Source: VXNE01 sp965261535 (GTDB taxonomy: Bacteria > Pseudomonadota > Gammaproteobacteria > Pseudomonadales > Azotimanducaceae). Taken from it: a stretch of 64,000 nucleotides of DNA. How positions within the stretch are numbered: the first letter of the stretch is position 1; the number at the start of each line of letters is the position of its first letter. The stretch spans positions 2,170,001-2,234,000 of the forward strand of contig OZ253469.1 of the NCBI GenBank assembly GCA_965261535.1, given 5' to 3'. Positions 50,359 to 59,316 of this stretch are shown here, in pieces. The position numbers and the translations under genes are program-made. Under the pieces are notes generated by a model that was given only the letters and a program-made list of their open reading frames with translations, ran no database searches and was not told the origin of the DNA.

Positions 50359-51318
50359 CTACCAGGCGTAGGCTTCCGGGGCCGGTCCGGGGCCCGGAAA
50401 CAGGTCATCCAGCCGTTGCAGCGTTTCGGCATCGAATTCGATGTCGATGGCCTCAACGCTTGCTTCGAGTTGCTGCATGGTTCGCGGACCAATGATCGGT
50501 GCCGTGACGCCCGGGCGATGCGCGACCCACGCAAGGGCAACATCGCCGGGCGGGTATCCGATCTCATCGCATAGCGCCTCGAACGCGTCGGCCTTCGGAT
50601 GTCTGTCCTGGGCAGGCCGACGCCCCTCGTTGCTGTCCGGCTTGCCGCCGAGCTTGCCGCTGGCAAGCGGACTGTAGGCAAGGAGCCCCATCCCATAGTC
50701 GAGGCATGCCGGGATTACCTCCAGTTCGACGCTTCGGTTCGCCAGGTTATAAATGCTCTGCTCGGACGCGAACCCGAGCGAGTTGCGTCGCCGCGCCGCC
50801 TCCTGCGCCTGCGCAATGTGCCAGCCAGCGTAGTTGGAACTGCCGACATAGGTGATCTTGCCCTGGGCGATCAGAAGCTCCATCGCTTGCCAAAGCTCTT
50901 CCCAGGGCACCCTTCGGTCAACGTGATGGGTCTGATACAGATCAATATGGTCCGTCTGCAGACGCTTCAGGCTCGCCTCCACGGCCCAGCGAATGTTCGT
51001 CGCCGACAGTCCGTGCTCATTGGGACCCGTTGGACCTGTGTCCGTATCGCCCCACTCGTTGGGCTTGCAGTACACCTTGGTGGCAAGCACGACCTTGTCG
51101 CGACGCCCCCCGCCCTGCGCGAACCAGCGGCCAATCAACGCCTCCGACCGACCCGCGTTGTAGTTGTTCGCCGTGTCAAAGTGGTTGATCCCGAGTTCCA
51201 ACGCGCGGTCCATCATGGCGAACGAATCGGCTTCGTTCGCATGGGAGGAAAAGTTGACCGTGCCGAGGACCACCGGGCTGACTCGCAGGCCCGTACGGCC
51301 CAATTGCTTGTACTCCAT
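50359..51318 (-). CDS. Aldo/keto reductase
   Basis: 319 residues, TIM-barrel NADPH oxidoreductase. MEYKQLGRTGLRVSPVVLGTVNFS is the AKR start, with the catalytic Asp and Tyr in GINHFDTANNYNAGRSEALIG. The Lys is in DKVVLATKVYCKP and the His in DHIDLYQTHHVDR. The C-terminal GPRTMQQLEASVEAIDIE binds NADPH. Substrate unknown. It is the first gene of a possible minus-strand group with the enoyl-CoA hydratase and the serine-less hydrolase. An alcohol dehydrogenase gene is divergent. Confidence 0.9.
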   Translation of the reverse strand: MEYKQLGRTGLRVSPVVLGTVNFSSHANEADSFAMMDRALELGINHFDTANNYNAGRSEALIGRWFAQGGGRRDKVVLATKVYCKPNEWGDTDTGPTGPNEHGLSATNIRWAVEASLKRLQTDHIDLYQTHHVDRRVPWEELWQAMELLIAQGKITYVGSSNYAGWHIAQAQEAARRRNSLGFASEQSIYNLANRSVELEVIPACLDYGMGLLAYSPLASGKLGGKPDSNEGRRPAQDRHPKADAFEALCDEIGYPPGDVALAWVAHRPGVTAPIIGPRTMQQLEASVEAIDIEFDAETLQRLDDLFPGPGPAPEAYAW

Positions 51319-51463
51319 GGATTCCTCAAATCAGTGTTTCGGACGTTGTCCGCAGCCGCGCAGGTTAGCAGTGCCCCGCAGCGGGCGGCAAAGGTCGAAT
51401 GATGCGCGCGGGCCGACGGGTTAAGCTCGCGCGATACTCGAGCGAGCCAAAGGCTTCGATTCA

Positions 51464-52483
51464 ATGAAAACCGTTCAGATGTTAGGCAATCAACAAGTGC
51501 GCGTAATCGACGTCCCGGAACCCGAACCCAAGGATGAACGGGTGGTCGTGAAGATCATGTCGTCCGCGCTGTGCGGATCCGAACGCCATACCTACCATGG
51601 CCCCAACACGCTGGACGCACCGCGTTACAACGGCGGGCACGAGGCGACGGGAATCGTCTGCAAGGTCGACCGCTCCTCTCGGGTCAAGGAAGGCGACCGC
51701 GTGGCGCTCTACGCCGGCAACCCCTGCGGCCAATGCCGCTATTGCCTGGCCGGTCGCTGGGTACTGTGCGAACGACGCGATACAAAATCGCTGCGTTTTC
51801 CGGGCAATCATTCGCAATACGTCGCGCTTGGCGACCTGGCGTGTCTGCCGTTGGCGGACGATATCCCGTTCGAGATCGGCACCCTTTTCGGCGATGTGCT
51901 GGGCACGCCTTTTCGGGCTATCAAGCGGCTCAAGGTCACCGCCTTCGATACGGTGTTGATCACCGGTCAGGGCCCGATCGGTCTGTCGGCAACCTTGTTG
52001 TGCAAGTTCCTGAACGCGTTCGTCATCGTGCTCGACATCAACGAATACCGGCTAGGCCATGCGCGAAGGCACGGCGCCGACGTATGCATCAATCCGGATG
52101 AAGAAACTGACGTGCTCGCCAGGTTGCAGGAGGCTGCGGGACCCGAAGGAATCGACGTTGCCCTCGACTGCTCGGCGAGTCCAGATGCCCAAACCCTGTG
52201 CCTCGACGCGCTGCGGCGGGGCGGCAGAATGGCGTTCGTCGGCGTAACCGACCAGGGCCCGAGGATCAACACGATCGAGCATTTCACCAAGAAGGAACTC
52301 GAACTGATCGGTACCTGGTACTCGTCCCCCGGGGACCATCAGGAACTGGAGGCGCTGATGCGCCGCGGTCTTCCCGCCGCGGAACTCATCACGCATCATT
52401 TCGAGATCGAGGCGGCGCCCGAGGCGTTCGACACGTTCTTCGGCGGAGCCGCGATGAAGGTGATGCTCGACCCGTGGCGCTGA
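51464..52483 (+). CDS. Zinc-type alcohol dehydrogenase family protein
   Basis: 339 residues, medium-chain dehydrogenase. The catalytic zinc region is SSALCGSERHTYHGP with GHEATGIVCKVD. The structural zinc has four cysteines in CGQCRYCLAGRWVLC. The nucleotide domain has VLITGQGPIGLSATLL and VIVLDINEYRLGHA, the Asp of the latter favouring NAD. The substrate may be a polyol or sugar alcohol, as in sorbitol/threonine dehydrogenase relatives. The start MKTVQMLGNQQVRVIDVPEPEPKDE is typical. Divergent from the aldo/keto reductase. Confidence 0.88.
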   Translation: MKTVQMLGNQQVRVIDVPEPEPKDERVVVKIMSSALCGSERHTYHGPNTLDAPRYNGGHEATGIVCKVDRSSRVKEGDRVALYAGNPCGQCRYCLAGRWVLCERRDTKSLRFPGNHSQYVALGDLACLPLADDIPFEIGTLFGDVLGTPFRAIKRLKVTAFDTVLITGQGPIGLSATLLCKFLNAFVIVLDINEYRLGHARRHGADVCINPDEETDVLARLQEAAGPEGIDVALDCSASPDAQTLCLDALRRGGRMAFVGVTDQGPRINTIEHFTKKELELIGTWYSSPGDHQELEALMRRGLPAAELITHHFEIEAAPEAFDTFFGGAAMKVMLDPWR

Positions 52484-52503
52484 ACGCCTATTGACGGGCC
52501 AGG

Positions 52504-54372
52504 CTAACGCGAGGCCGAGCTTCCAGCTACCAGGGCTCCCGCGTCCTGCACGGCTTGTTCGATCTCGGCCTTGAACTCGGCGTTGAATACGCCCGGATAC
52601 TTGTTGATGATCGTGCCATCGGGACCGATCAACACGTAGGTCGGAAATCCGGTGACCCGCCATCTGCGAACGAGTTCGCTCTCATCGCCGACATGCCAGA
52701 CTACCCATTGCAGCGGATTGTCGGCCAGGTAGCCCGTCACCGTGTCGAGTTCTTCGTCCACGCTGACGCCGATAATCTGAAAGCGTTCCTTCGGCAGCTT
52801 GTCGACCAGCTCGCGAAGCTTGGGGAAAGCCTCTAGGCAGGGCCCACACCAGGTCGCCCAGAAGTCGACCAGCACGACGCGACCCGCGTAGGCCGCCAGC
52901 GAGTCTTCGGTACCATCCACCCGTCGCGCCCTGACATCGGAGACGACGCTGCCGACCATCGTTGAGTCGAGGCTGTAGAGCAGCTCCGCCTCGGCATCCG
53001 CGTACGTCATCGGCACCTCGGTTCCGTCCGCTCCCTGCTTCGTCATTACGAACGCTTCGTTCTCAATGCCAGCGCTCAAACCCGTCGCGAGTTCCTCCGC
53101 CCTATCTTGCTGGGCGATGCGCTCTTCGACGTCGATCTGCGGGTTGTTCGCCGACTGGATCAGGTAGCTCGCGGCGAAATACCGGGCGGTCGCCCGAGCC
53201 AACGGGTCTTCGAGAGACTCCACGAGATCGGTGATGAATGTCTTGCCGGGCCCAAAAATGGACGACATGCCGTTGACCTGTTTAAGCCGGAGCGGCCATT
53301 GGTCGTAGTCGGGAAAGTGGGCGGCTAGCGTCTTCGCGCCCCGGAGTCCCTTCTCCATGCCGCCCCGCGTCGGATTGTCGAGCAGGAATTCCGCCGCCTC
53401 GCGGATCTTCTCGTGGGTGCCTTCGGCGTTGACGATAGCGAGGGCCGCGGCAGTGGCGCGGTAGACTTTCGGGGCGTCGCCCAGTTCCCGCAAAAGGCGC
53501 GCCTTGTCTTGCTCGGCGATATCGGCCGCGCTAATCTCCTGTTCCGCCGCCTGCCATGACCTCGACTCGGCGACATAGTCCTGGATGACCTTCCAGTCCG
53601 GGCCGATCAACTCCACCAAGGTGGCGTCACCGAAATCCCTATTCGAACGTAGCCACCACGACGAGAGAATCGCCGCACTGCTCCCCGGGTTCAGGGAATA
53701 GGTTTGCTGCATGAGGAACTCGGCCGCTTCAAGGGAACGCTCGTGGTTCGACTCGATGATGGCTCTCGCGGCCGCGACCGCGTGCCAGGTGGGAAATTCG
53801 ACGCCCTGTTGGATGGTTCGATGCGTCACTTCATCGGGTTTGTCAGCTCGCGTCGCCTCCAACCACGCGGCTTGGGATTCAATATAGTCCTCGACCACCG
53901 ACCAGTTCGGGCCGATGTGTGCCACTACCGCGTCGAAGGCGGATTGCTGCATCTCTTCCGACGGGCGCGCCCGATTCAGGAGGAAGTCGGCAGCGTCCAT
54001 CAGTCGTTCTTCGTTCGACTCGATGATGGCCATCGCGGCCGCGACGGCAAGAGCAGCATCGGGAGCCGGACCGAGATCCTGCAACAGGCCTTCCTTCTCT
54101 TCGGCCGAGATGTCCGCGTTGTGTATCTCAGATCGCTTCGCCCACTGCGCTTGGATCGTACCTGTGTACGCGTCTATGACGTCCCAATGATCGGAAGGAG
54201 ACGGCGCATCGTCATCCGCGGCGCCAACGGCGATCAGCGGCATCAACGCCGCGACGACCAAGAAGTCGAGGAGCTGCCGCCGGAAGCATGCGCCCGGCGC
54301 TCTTCGCGTCATAGCGCGTGTCACGATGCGCTGATCCGAGGATCCCTGCAGAGTAGATTTACCATCGATCAT
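52504..54372 (-). CDS. TlpA-like thiol:disulfide protein with an N-terminal helical repeat region
   Basis: 622 residues. A hydrophobic segment (LLDFLVVAALMPLIAVGAAD, about residues 34-53) is a signal peptide after a long N-terminal stretch; ATG at 54312 would be a tidier start. The middle has three or four related blocks, each with WxVIxDYI, ...AIIESNxERLxxAAxFLL. The C-terminal 130 residues are a TlpA/ResA thioredoxin domain with LVDFWATWCGPCLEAFPKL (active WCGPC), VSVDEELDTVTGYL and GFPTYVLIGPDG (cis-Pro). It is exported and reduces or exchanges disulfides. The repeat region has no recognised family and may bind the client. Confidence 0.8.
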   Translation of the reverse strand: MIDGKSTLQGSSDQRIVTRAMTRRAPGACFRRQLLDFLVVAALMPLIAVGAADDDAPSPSDHWDVIDAYTGTIQAQWAKRSEIHNADISAEEKEGLLQDLGPAPDAALAVAAAMAIIESNEERLMDAADFLLNRARPSEEMQQSAFDAVVAHIGPNWSVVEDYIESQAAWLEATRADKPDEVTHRTIQQGVEFPTWHAVAAARAIIESNHERSLEAAEFLMQQTYSLNPGSSAAILSSWWLRSNRDFGDATLVELIGPDWKVIQDYVAESRSWQAAEQEISAADIAEQDKARLLRELGDAPKVYRATAAALAIVNAEGTHEKIREAAEFLLDNPTRGGMEKGLRGAKTLAAHFPDYDQWPLRLKQVNGMSSIFGPGKTFITDLVESLEDPLARATARYFAASYLIQSANNPQIDVEERIAQQDRAEELATGLSAGIENEAFVMTKQGADGTEVPMTYADAEAELLYSLDSTMVGSVVSDVRARRVDGTEDSLAAYAGRVVLVDFWATWCGPCLEAFPKLRELVDKLPKERFQIIGVSVDEELDTVTGYLADNPLQWVVWHVGDESELVRRWRVTGFPTYVLIGPDGTIINKYPGVFNAEFKAEIEQAVQDAGALVAGSSASR

Positions 54373-54473
54373 GATCGCGCCTCGTTACATCCGTACACAT
54401 CAATATTAAGACGGACGAGGGCCGGAAAACGGGTTAAATTCCGAACGCGCTCACCGTTTCTGCGGTGCACAGC

Positions 54474-54532
54474 CTAGCGCCCCAGCAGGTGCGCGTAGGT
54501 TTTCCGAGGTCCGCCGTGCTGCTCCCCGGCCC
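54474..54532 (-). pseudogene. 3' end of a gene interrupted by IS copy 2
   Basis: After removal of the IS and one target duplication the frame reads GKQWWAG from 56687 onward and then EQHGGPRKTYAHLLGR to a TAG here. The other portion lies at 56687-56850. Confidence 0.6.
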
Positions 54533-54623
54533 CAGCAGTTCTCATTTTGGTTTTGTCGGGTGACTGTTGAGGATTTCATTGGTTTGCGGCGGGTTGATCG
54601 GTTGCGGAGGCGAGGCGGGGAAG

Positions 54624-55913
54624 TCAGGGAGGCTGTGCCGCAGGTCCGCCGGTGGCGAGCAGTGTCATGAGCGCGGTCCACGAGGTGAACACCTGGTATT
54701 CGGTGACGGTGCGCAGGTGCTCGAACAGGCGGAAGCGGGTGCCGAGCCGCTGCCGGGCCTGCTGCCAGAGGGTTTCGGCGAGTTCGCAGGCGGTGTGCAG
54801 GGCGAAGGCGAGCAGGTTGAGGACGACGAGCACGCCGGCGAGGGTGTCCTTGCCGTGGCCGAAGTTGTGTTCGAGGTGGTAGCCGTGCTGCTTGAGGACG
54901 TTGAAGGTCTCGTTCTCGATCTTCCACCGGGCGCGGGCGCAGTCGGCGAGTTCGGCGACGTTGCCGCGGTTCACGTCGAGGCTGGTGGCGAAGGCGCCGC
55001 GGTAGGTGACGGTGCCGTCGGGTTTGGAGCTGACGATCTCGAGCCAGTTGACGCGCAGGGCGTCGTCGCCGTCGCGGATGGGCAGGCCGTTCATCCAGCG
55101 GTAGCGGTGGATGCGGCGCTTCGCGCCGCGGCCCGCAGTGCGGCGGCGCGTGGGCGGGCGGATGCCGTCGAGGTACTCGTAGAGGGTCTTGTGGCTGGGT
55201 TGCTTGCAGGTGAGCAGGAAGTCGCCGCCGGCGTCGAGCATGGCCCGGCAGACGGGCTGGCAGGCGTAGAGGTCGTCGCCGAGGTAGACCGGCCGCAGGG
55301 CGGCGCAGCGGGGGCCGTGGCGCGCCAGCCAGCGCTTGACGGCCTGCCGTTCGCAGTCCTGCTTGGCGGCGCCGTCCTGGGGCCGCACGAACTCCGGCGG
55401 CAGCGGCAGCGACTGCGCCCGGCCCGGCGCCACGACGTTGGCGGCGAGCATCTGGTGGAAGTGCTCGGTGCCGCCGTCGGCGCGCTTGCGGGTCGAGCAG
55501 TTGTCGCAGCGGATCTTGCGCGAGCGGAAGAACTCGGTGCCGTCCAGGGCGACCAGCGCGCGGCCGTCCAGGCGGCGCATGGGCGCGAGGCCGCCGCACG
55601 CGTCGAGATCCCCGGCGAGGGCGTGGAACTCGTCGTCGAAGTGCGCCGTCGGCACGCCGTCGAGCAGCTGCCGGACGTGGTTGTCGCACGGGATGCGCGC
55701 CAGGCCGAACAGCGTGTGCGCGTTCGAGCGCGTGCGGCCCTCGGCCAGCGCGCGCTGGTGCGCCAGGAACGACGGCGACTGCATGAGGAACACCGACAGC
55801 GCCGCCATGCCGATGTCGGCCATGGCGTAGCGCCGGTTGCTGCCGCGGCGGGGATCCGGCATGCGCGCGAAGCACGCCCGCAGCCGGTCGAGATGGCGCC
55901 CGAGGCGCTTCAC
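54624..55913 (-). CDS. DDE transposase of IS copy 2, intact
   Basis: 429 residues from GTG 55913. The DDE core is as in copy 1: ALVALDGTEFFRSRKI (Asp), VYLGDDLYACQPVCRAML (Asp), and KIENETFNVLKQHGYHLEHNFG (Glu). The intact C-terminus reads CELAETLWQQARQRLGTRF, then RLFEHLRTVTEYQVFTSWTALM, where copy 1 is shifted. YQVF and the second-last helix are probably needed for activity. It overlaps the methyltransferase stop (GTGA). This copy is the likely source of recent transposition. Confidence 0.88.
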   Translation of the reverse strand: MKRLGRHLDRLRACFARMPDPRRGSNRRYAMADIGMAALSVFLMQSPSFLAHQRALAEGRTRSNAHTLFGLARIPCDNHVRQLLDGVPTAHFDDEFHALAGDLDACGGLAPMRRLDGRALVALDGTEFFRSRKIRCDNCSTRKRADGGTEHFHQMLAANVVAPGRAQSLPLPPEFVRPQDGAAKQDCERQAVKRWLARHGPRCAALRPVYLGDDLYACQPVCRAMLDAGGDFLLTCKQPSHKTLYEYLDGIRPPTRRRTAGRGAKRRIHRYRWMNGLPIRDGDDALRVNWLEIVSSKPDGTVTYRGAFATSLDVNRGNVAELADCARARWKIENETFNVLKQHGYHLEHNFGHGKDTLAGVLVVLNLLAFALHTACELAETLWQQARQRLGTRFRLFEHLRTVTEYQVFTSWTALMTLLATGGPAAQPP

Positions 55914-56578
55914 GGCGGCGCCTCCTCCGCCATGATGGCCGCCAGCACCGCCAGGCGCTCCGCCCGCGGCATCGCCGCGTAGCGCCGGCCCCAGCCCGCC
56001 GCCTTGCGCTTGACCGTCTGCCGGTGCGTGAAGTTCCGCCCGGCGCACGACGCCCAGTGCACCCGGTTCGGCGCGAAGTTGAACCACACCTTCTCGGTCA
56101 CCACCCCCGCCTGGTTCATCACCTGCAGCGACACGCTGCGCCAGCCGCGCAGCAAGTCGTCGTAGAGCGCCGACGGATACCCCGACACCATCACCGCGCA
56201 GGGCAGCCCACTGAGCAGTTCCAGCAGCGCCGCGTGGTCCGCGTCCCCGTAGTCGTGCCGGTAGCGGCGCGACGACTTGCGCGCGCCGCGCAGGTACGGC
56301 GGATCGCTGTACACCAGCTCCGATCCGTCGAACGCGAACTCCGACAGGTCCGCGTGGCAGTCGCCGTGCACCAGCTCGACCGGATACCCGCACTCGAACC
56401 GCGTCAGCGCGCGGCCGTCCAGGTCGATGCCGATGTTGCGCAGCGCCGCCGGCTTGCGCCTCATGACCGCACCGCCGCCCAGATGCGTCTCGATGTACAC
56501 CGCGTGCGGCGGCATCAGCGCGATCAGCGCCTGACACAGCCCCGACGTCGCCTTCGATCCGAACCACGGGTGTCCCAT
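55910..56578 (-). CDS. D12-class DNA N6-adenine methyltransferase carried by the IS, copy 2
   Basis: 222 residues from the ATG at 56578 (in-frame ATG at 56590 overlaps the -10 box). The same motifs as copy 1 are present: WFGSKATSG, ETHLGGGAVM and SDPPYL. RKPAALRN replaces RKPAELRN, and the few other differences noticed are synonymous. Everything needed for SAM binding and catalysis is retained, which suggests selection on the gene since the copies separated or very recent movement. Confidence 0.85.
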   Translation of the reverse strand: MGHPWFGSKATSGLCQALIALMPPHAVYIETHLGGGAVMRRKPAALRNIGIDLDGRALTRFECGYPVELVHGDCHADLSEFAFDGSELVYSDPPYLRGARKSSRRYRHDYGDADHAALLELLSGLPCAVMVSGYPSALYDDLLRGWRSVSLQVMNQAGVVTEKVWFNFAPNRVHWASCAGRNFTHRQTVKRKAAGWGRRYAAMPRAERLAVLAAIMAEEAPP

Positions 56579-56585
56579 GGCGCGC

Positions 56586-56614
56586 ACCATAGGCGCCGCG
56601 CCCTATGGCGTCAA
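56586..56614 (-). promoter_or_regulatory. Promoter and palindrome of the IS methyltransferase, copy 2
   Basis: TTGACG, 17 bases, TATGGT on the minus strand, with the CCATAGG/CCTATGG inverted repeat. As in copy 1 the start site would fall at or next to the ATG. Confidence 0.6.
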
Positions 56615-56686
56615 GCCCCCCTCAAAACCGCCGATCCGCCGTCCCAACGCCCGATGTGGCCAAAATGAGAACTGCTGCCCCGGCCC

Positions 56687-56850
56687 ACCATTGCTTGCCG
56701 GGGCGGTTGATATATGGGTCGAGAATCATGTCCAGGTCCAACTGCAGCAGACGTTTCTCGACATTGACTCTCATGCGGTCGGCAATCCAGCCCTCGAACC
56801 GGGAGCCCCCAGATCGGCTGGCTCGAACGCGATCTCTACCTTTGCCTAGA
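56687..56850 (-). pseudogene. C-terminal glycosidase-like fragment (possibly GH127)
   Basis: The frame reads SRFEGWIADRMRVNVEKRLLQLDLDMILDPYINRPGKQWWAG into the IS target site. DPYINRPG...WAGE resembles the catalytic-domain start of beta-L-arabinofuranosidase-type (GH127, DUF1680) proteins, where a similar LDPYxxRPGxxxWxGEH occurs. The rest of that domain is missing. It is downstream of the GH32-like gene and out of any complete ORF. The identification is tentative. Confidence 0.45.
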
Positions 56851-56859
56851 CAGCAGTGA

Positions 56860-58269
56860 TCACTCGAAACTTCCCTTTGGGCTGCCCAGGGAAAAAGAAA
56901 ACACTGTTGCCTCCTGGAACGCGAATTGAAGCCGGGCGTGTCCGGTTCTGATCGCGTCCAGGGCACTCTCGTCCAGCCACCGCACCTGGGCATCCGACAC
57001 CTTGCTCGCCAGTGGATGGCTCTCAGCCAGCACCTGCTTCTCCTCGCCCAGGACACGCACGACGAGGCTGCCTCCTTTTGCGATGTCCGCCGAAACCCGG
57101 AGCGGGGCCTTTCCGTCAAGAATGGGCGTTGTCGTTACGGTCGCCGGCTCCGCCGCGTCCGACGCCCTGTAGCCGGCGAAACCGTCGGGACGCAGCGTCG
57201 CCAAACAGAAGAACCCGTTTCGCCAGCTAGTGTGAAGCCCGTCGTTCCCGCCGTAATACAAACGGATTTCGTCCTCCAGGAAAACCGGACACGCCGCGGC
57301 GTACACGCAACCCCAGTCATACTCGCCATCGTCGCCATTTGGGATGAGCGGGGTTCCGGGTACCACCCGATGCCATATTTTGGTGTCCGGACTCCAGGTC
57401 AGTTCTGTCCAGACACGGTCGGCATCCTGGTCGTGAATGGCAACCAGCCCGATATACACGCCGCCGTGAAAAAAGACCGGCATCGCGTAGGTCTGGTGTC
57501 TCTCGTCCAAACCTTCCAACACGATCTGAGTCTTGTCCCAATCTAGGAAATCGGCGCTCGACGTCCATGCAACCTGACGACCAAACGGTTTGCTCCATTG
57601 GCGGGTTATCCCCACGTACCTTCCCAGCGTAGGCGCCCAGAAGGCGTTATTGTGAGTATCCCCTGCGCTATTTGCTTCAGGACAGGCTATGGCCGGCTCC
57701 CAATGAATACCGTCGGCAGAGAACGCCACGGAGAGGATCTCGGATTTGAGGAACGCCTTGTAACGACGAGTCGGATCTGGATCCTCGCGGTCCTTGAGAA
57801 TCCCTGATCCATGAGGCCCCGCCTGAAGTGCCCTAGTGTCTCCGCCGCCTCGCCACAGAATATTGTTGGCCTTGCTCCCGTCGTATTCGACAAGTCCCAG
57901 CTCGGGTTTGATCCAGTTTAGACCGTCTCGCGAAGTGGCATGGCAAATGGCCATTTCCCGGTTACGGGGCGCTCTATACTCCACTTCTTCGCGCTGTTGA
58001 GAACTCATCTCCTTTGATGAATGGTCGACGATAAACGGGCTGTACCAGCACTTGTACAAGTGTTCCTCGTCGTCGTAAATGATGTTGGCGTAGAGATTGT
58101 CGAAGCGCGCCTCCCATGGTTTGTCCTCACCAAACAGAGGATTGCCGCTGTGCTTCCTGACGACCCCTAGAGTGAGTTCCGCGTTCTGCGCATCTTCCAC
58201 GATGCGAGCATCAAGGAGGAGAAATCGCCGCTGCTCCAACCCATGAGCCCGCGCTCTATCTTTGTCCAC
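56860..58269 (-). CDS. GH32/GH43-like five-bladed propeller glycosidase family protein
   Basis: 469 residues starting at GTG 58269, with no signal peptide. Repeated blade-like motifs occur: NLYANIIYDDEEHLYKCWYSPFI, ICHATSRDGLNWIKPELGLVEYDGSKANNILWRGG, SVAFSADGIHWEPAI, DTHNNAFWAPTLGRYVGITRQWSK, and AACPVFLEDEIRLYYGGNDGLH. The pattern of AxSxDGxxW and D-x-Y-K fits beta-fructosidase superfamily proteins. The catalytic acids are not certain. It probably acts on a glycoside in the cytoplasm or after lysis. It is 15 bases after the esterase gene, forming an operon with the glycosidase fragment. Confidence 0.72.
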   Translation of the reverse strand: MDKDRARAHGLEQRRFLLLDARIVEDAQNAELTLGVVRKHSGNPLFGEDKPWEARFDNLYANIIYDDEEHLYKCWYSPFIVDHSSKEMSSQQREEVEYRAPRNREMAICHATSRDGLNWIKPELGLVEYDGSKANNILWRGGGDTRALQAGPHGSGILKDREDPDPTRRYKAFLKSEILSVAFSADGIHWEPAIACPEANSAGDTHNNAFWAPTLGRYVGITRQWSKPFGRQVAWTSSADFLDWDKTQIVLEGLDERHQTYAMPVFFHGGVYIGLVAIHDQDADRVWTELTWSPDTKIWHRVVPGTPLIPNGDDGEYDWGCVYAAACPVFLEDEIRLYYGGNDGLHTSWRNGFFCLATLRPDGFAGYRASDAAEPATVTTTPILDGKAPLRVSADIAKGGSLVVRVLGEEKQVLAESHPLASKVSDAQVRWLDESALDAIRTGHARLQFAFQEATVFSFSLGSPKGSFE

Positions 58270-58284
58270 TGTCTTTTTTCCGCG

Positions 58285-59169
58285 CTACGGCGAAGTGAAA
58301 CTTTCAAGGAACGACCACATGACACTATGGGTCGAAACGCCGTTCAGGTTTTCCGGCCACCCATGTCCCGCCGTTTCCAGTCGATAGTGTTCGACTCGCG
58401 CTCCCTGTTCGCACATATCGTGGACAAAGTGCGTTTCACCCTCGGACTCGGTCCGGCGTTCGTTTTGACAGTTGTACCGGTCGCGCCAGAATTGCACCAG
58501 GCTCGGTATGTCCCGCATCGTCCCGACAGAGCCCCATGTTTTCCAGTCCCACGTACTCTCGTACGCGATGATGGGGTCCTCGACACCGTGGATGTGCATG
58601 ATGGGGACATTGCGTTCGGGATCACAGGATTGCGGCGAGACCGGCATGGTGCCGGCGAACGAGGCTATCGCCGCGAAACGCTCGCTCATCTGGCACGCGA
58701 GTTCGTAGGAGAACATGGAACCCAGCGAATAGCCGACTGCGTAGACCTCCGACGCATCGACCGGATGGCTGGATGAGATGTCATCGATCATCGCCTCGAT
58801 ATAGTCGATGTCCTGGCGCGACTGGGCATCGGTGTTCAATTGCCACGCACCTTCGTTGGGCGGCACCAGTTTGCCGACCGGGAAGGCGAGGATGATGCCC
58901 TCTCGCTCCGCCAGTTCTTCCCATCTGTCCTGTTGCGGAAACCTCCAGCTTCCCGCGTCACCGCCCATCAGCAATACCAGGAGCGACATGGGGCCTTCGG
59001 GCGGATTCGTCGGCACTGACAGGTGGTACTTCCTCTCCACGCCGTTCACGGCAATTTCGGTGATCGGGAGGTGCTGTCTCCACTTTTGGGCACTGTAGCC
59101 CCAGTACGCAGCATAAAGACCCGCGCCGACGACGATGACGACACCCAGGATTATCAGCGTTTTCTTCAT
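58285..59169 (-). CDS. LpqC/PHB-depolymerase-like exported esterase
   Basis: 294 residues from ATG 59169. An N-terminal anchor/signal (KKTLIILGVVIVVGAGLYAAYWG) is followed by an alpha/beta-hydrolase domain. SLLVLLMGGDAGSWRFPQQDRWEELAEREGIILAFP is the oxyanion-hole region. The nucleophile elbow VYAVGYSLGSMFSYELACQM has the Ser in GYSLG. Asp is in IMHIHGVEDPIIAY and His in ETAGHGWPENLNG. It is likely a periplasmic or surface esterase, such as feruloyl or acetyl-xylan type. The frame extends 15 codons upstream. It is divergent from a beta-lactamase-like gene. Confidence 0.82.
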   Translation of the reverse strand: MKKTLIILGVVIVVGAGLYAAYWGYSAQKWRQHLPITEIAVNGVERKYHLSVPTNPPEGPMSLLVLLMGGDAGSWRFPQQDRWEELAEREGIILAFPVGKLVPPNEGAWQLNTDAQSRQDIDYIEAMIDDISSSHPVDASEVYAVGYSLGSMFSYELACQMSERFAAIASFAGTMPVSPQSCDPERNVPIMHIHGVEDPIIAYESTWDWKTWGSVGTMRDIPSLVQFWRDRYNCQNERRTESEGETHFVHDMCEQGARVEHYRLETAGHGWPENLNGVSTHSVMWSFLESFTSP

Positions 59170-59316
59170 GCTATCCCTACACGGATCGGGACAGGCAGGG
59201 GCAGCGTACCGCAACGCGTCGCTCCTGAGGGAGGCATGGCCATTGAGGCCAGGCGATGCGTCCTACATCGTCACCGTTCCCATTCGTTTCCAGAGGGAAT
59301 TCCAGTGCCAAGACCG

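Larger units (their letters stand above)
54533..56677 (-). mobile_element. Methyltransferase-carrying IS (IS4/ISNCY-like), copy 2
   Basis: 2,145 bp, inverted ends CAGCAGTTCTCATTTTGG, and a 9-bp target duplication CCCCGGCCC at 54524-54532 and 56678-56686. It is nearly identical to the copy at 35800-37945. Differences noticed are one fewer A in the transposase, one Glu/Ala change in the methyltransferase and TTGACG for TTGACA in the promoter. Both target sites are GC-only nonamers. Confidence 0.92.

Noticed and set aside
54567..55982. Long open frame on the strand opposite the transposase of IS copy 2 (and 36495-37826 in copy 1)
   Set aside because: Composition is Ala/Val/Glu/Gly-rich as expected from the antisense of a GC-rich gene; the opposite strand has an intact DDE transposase and methyltransferase.
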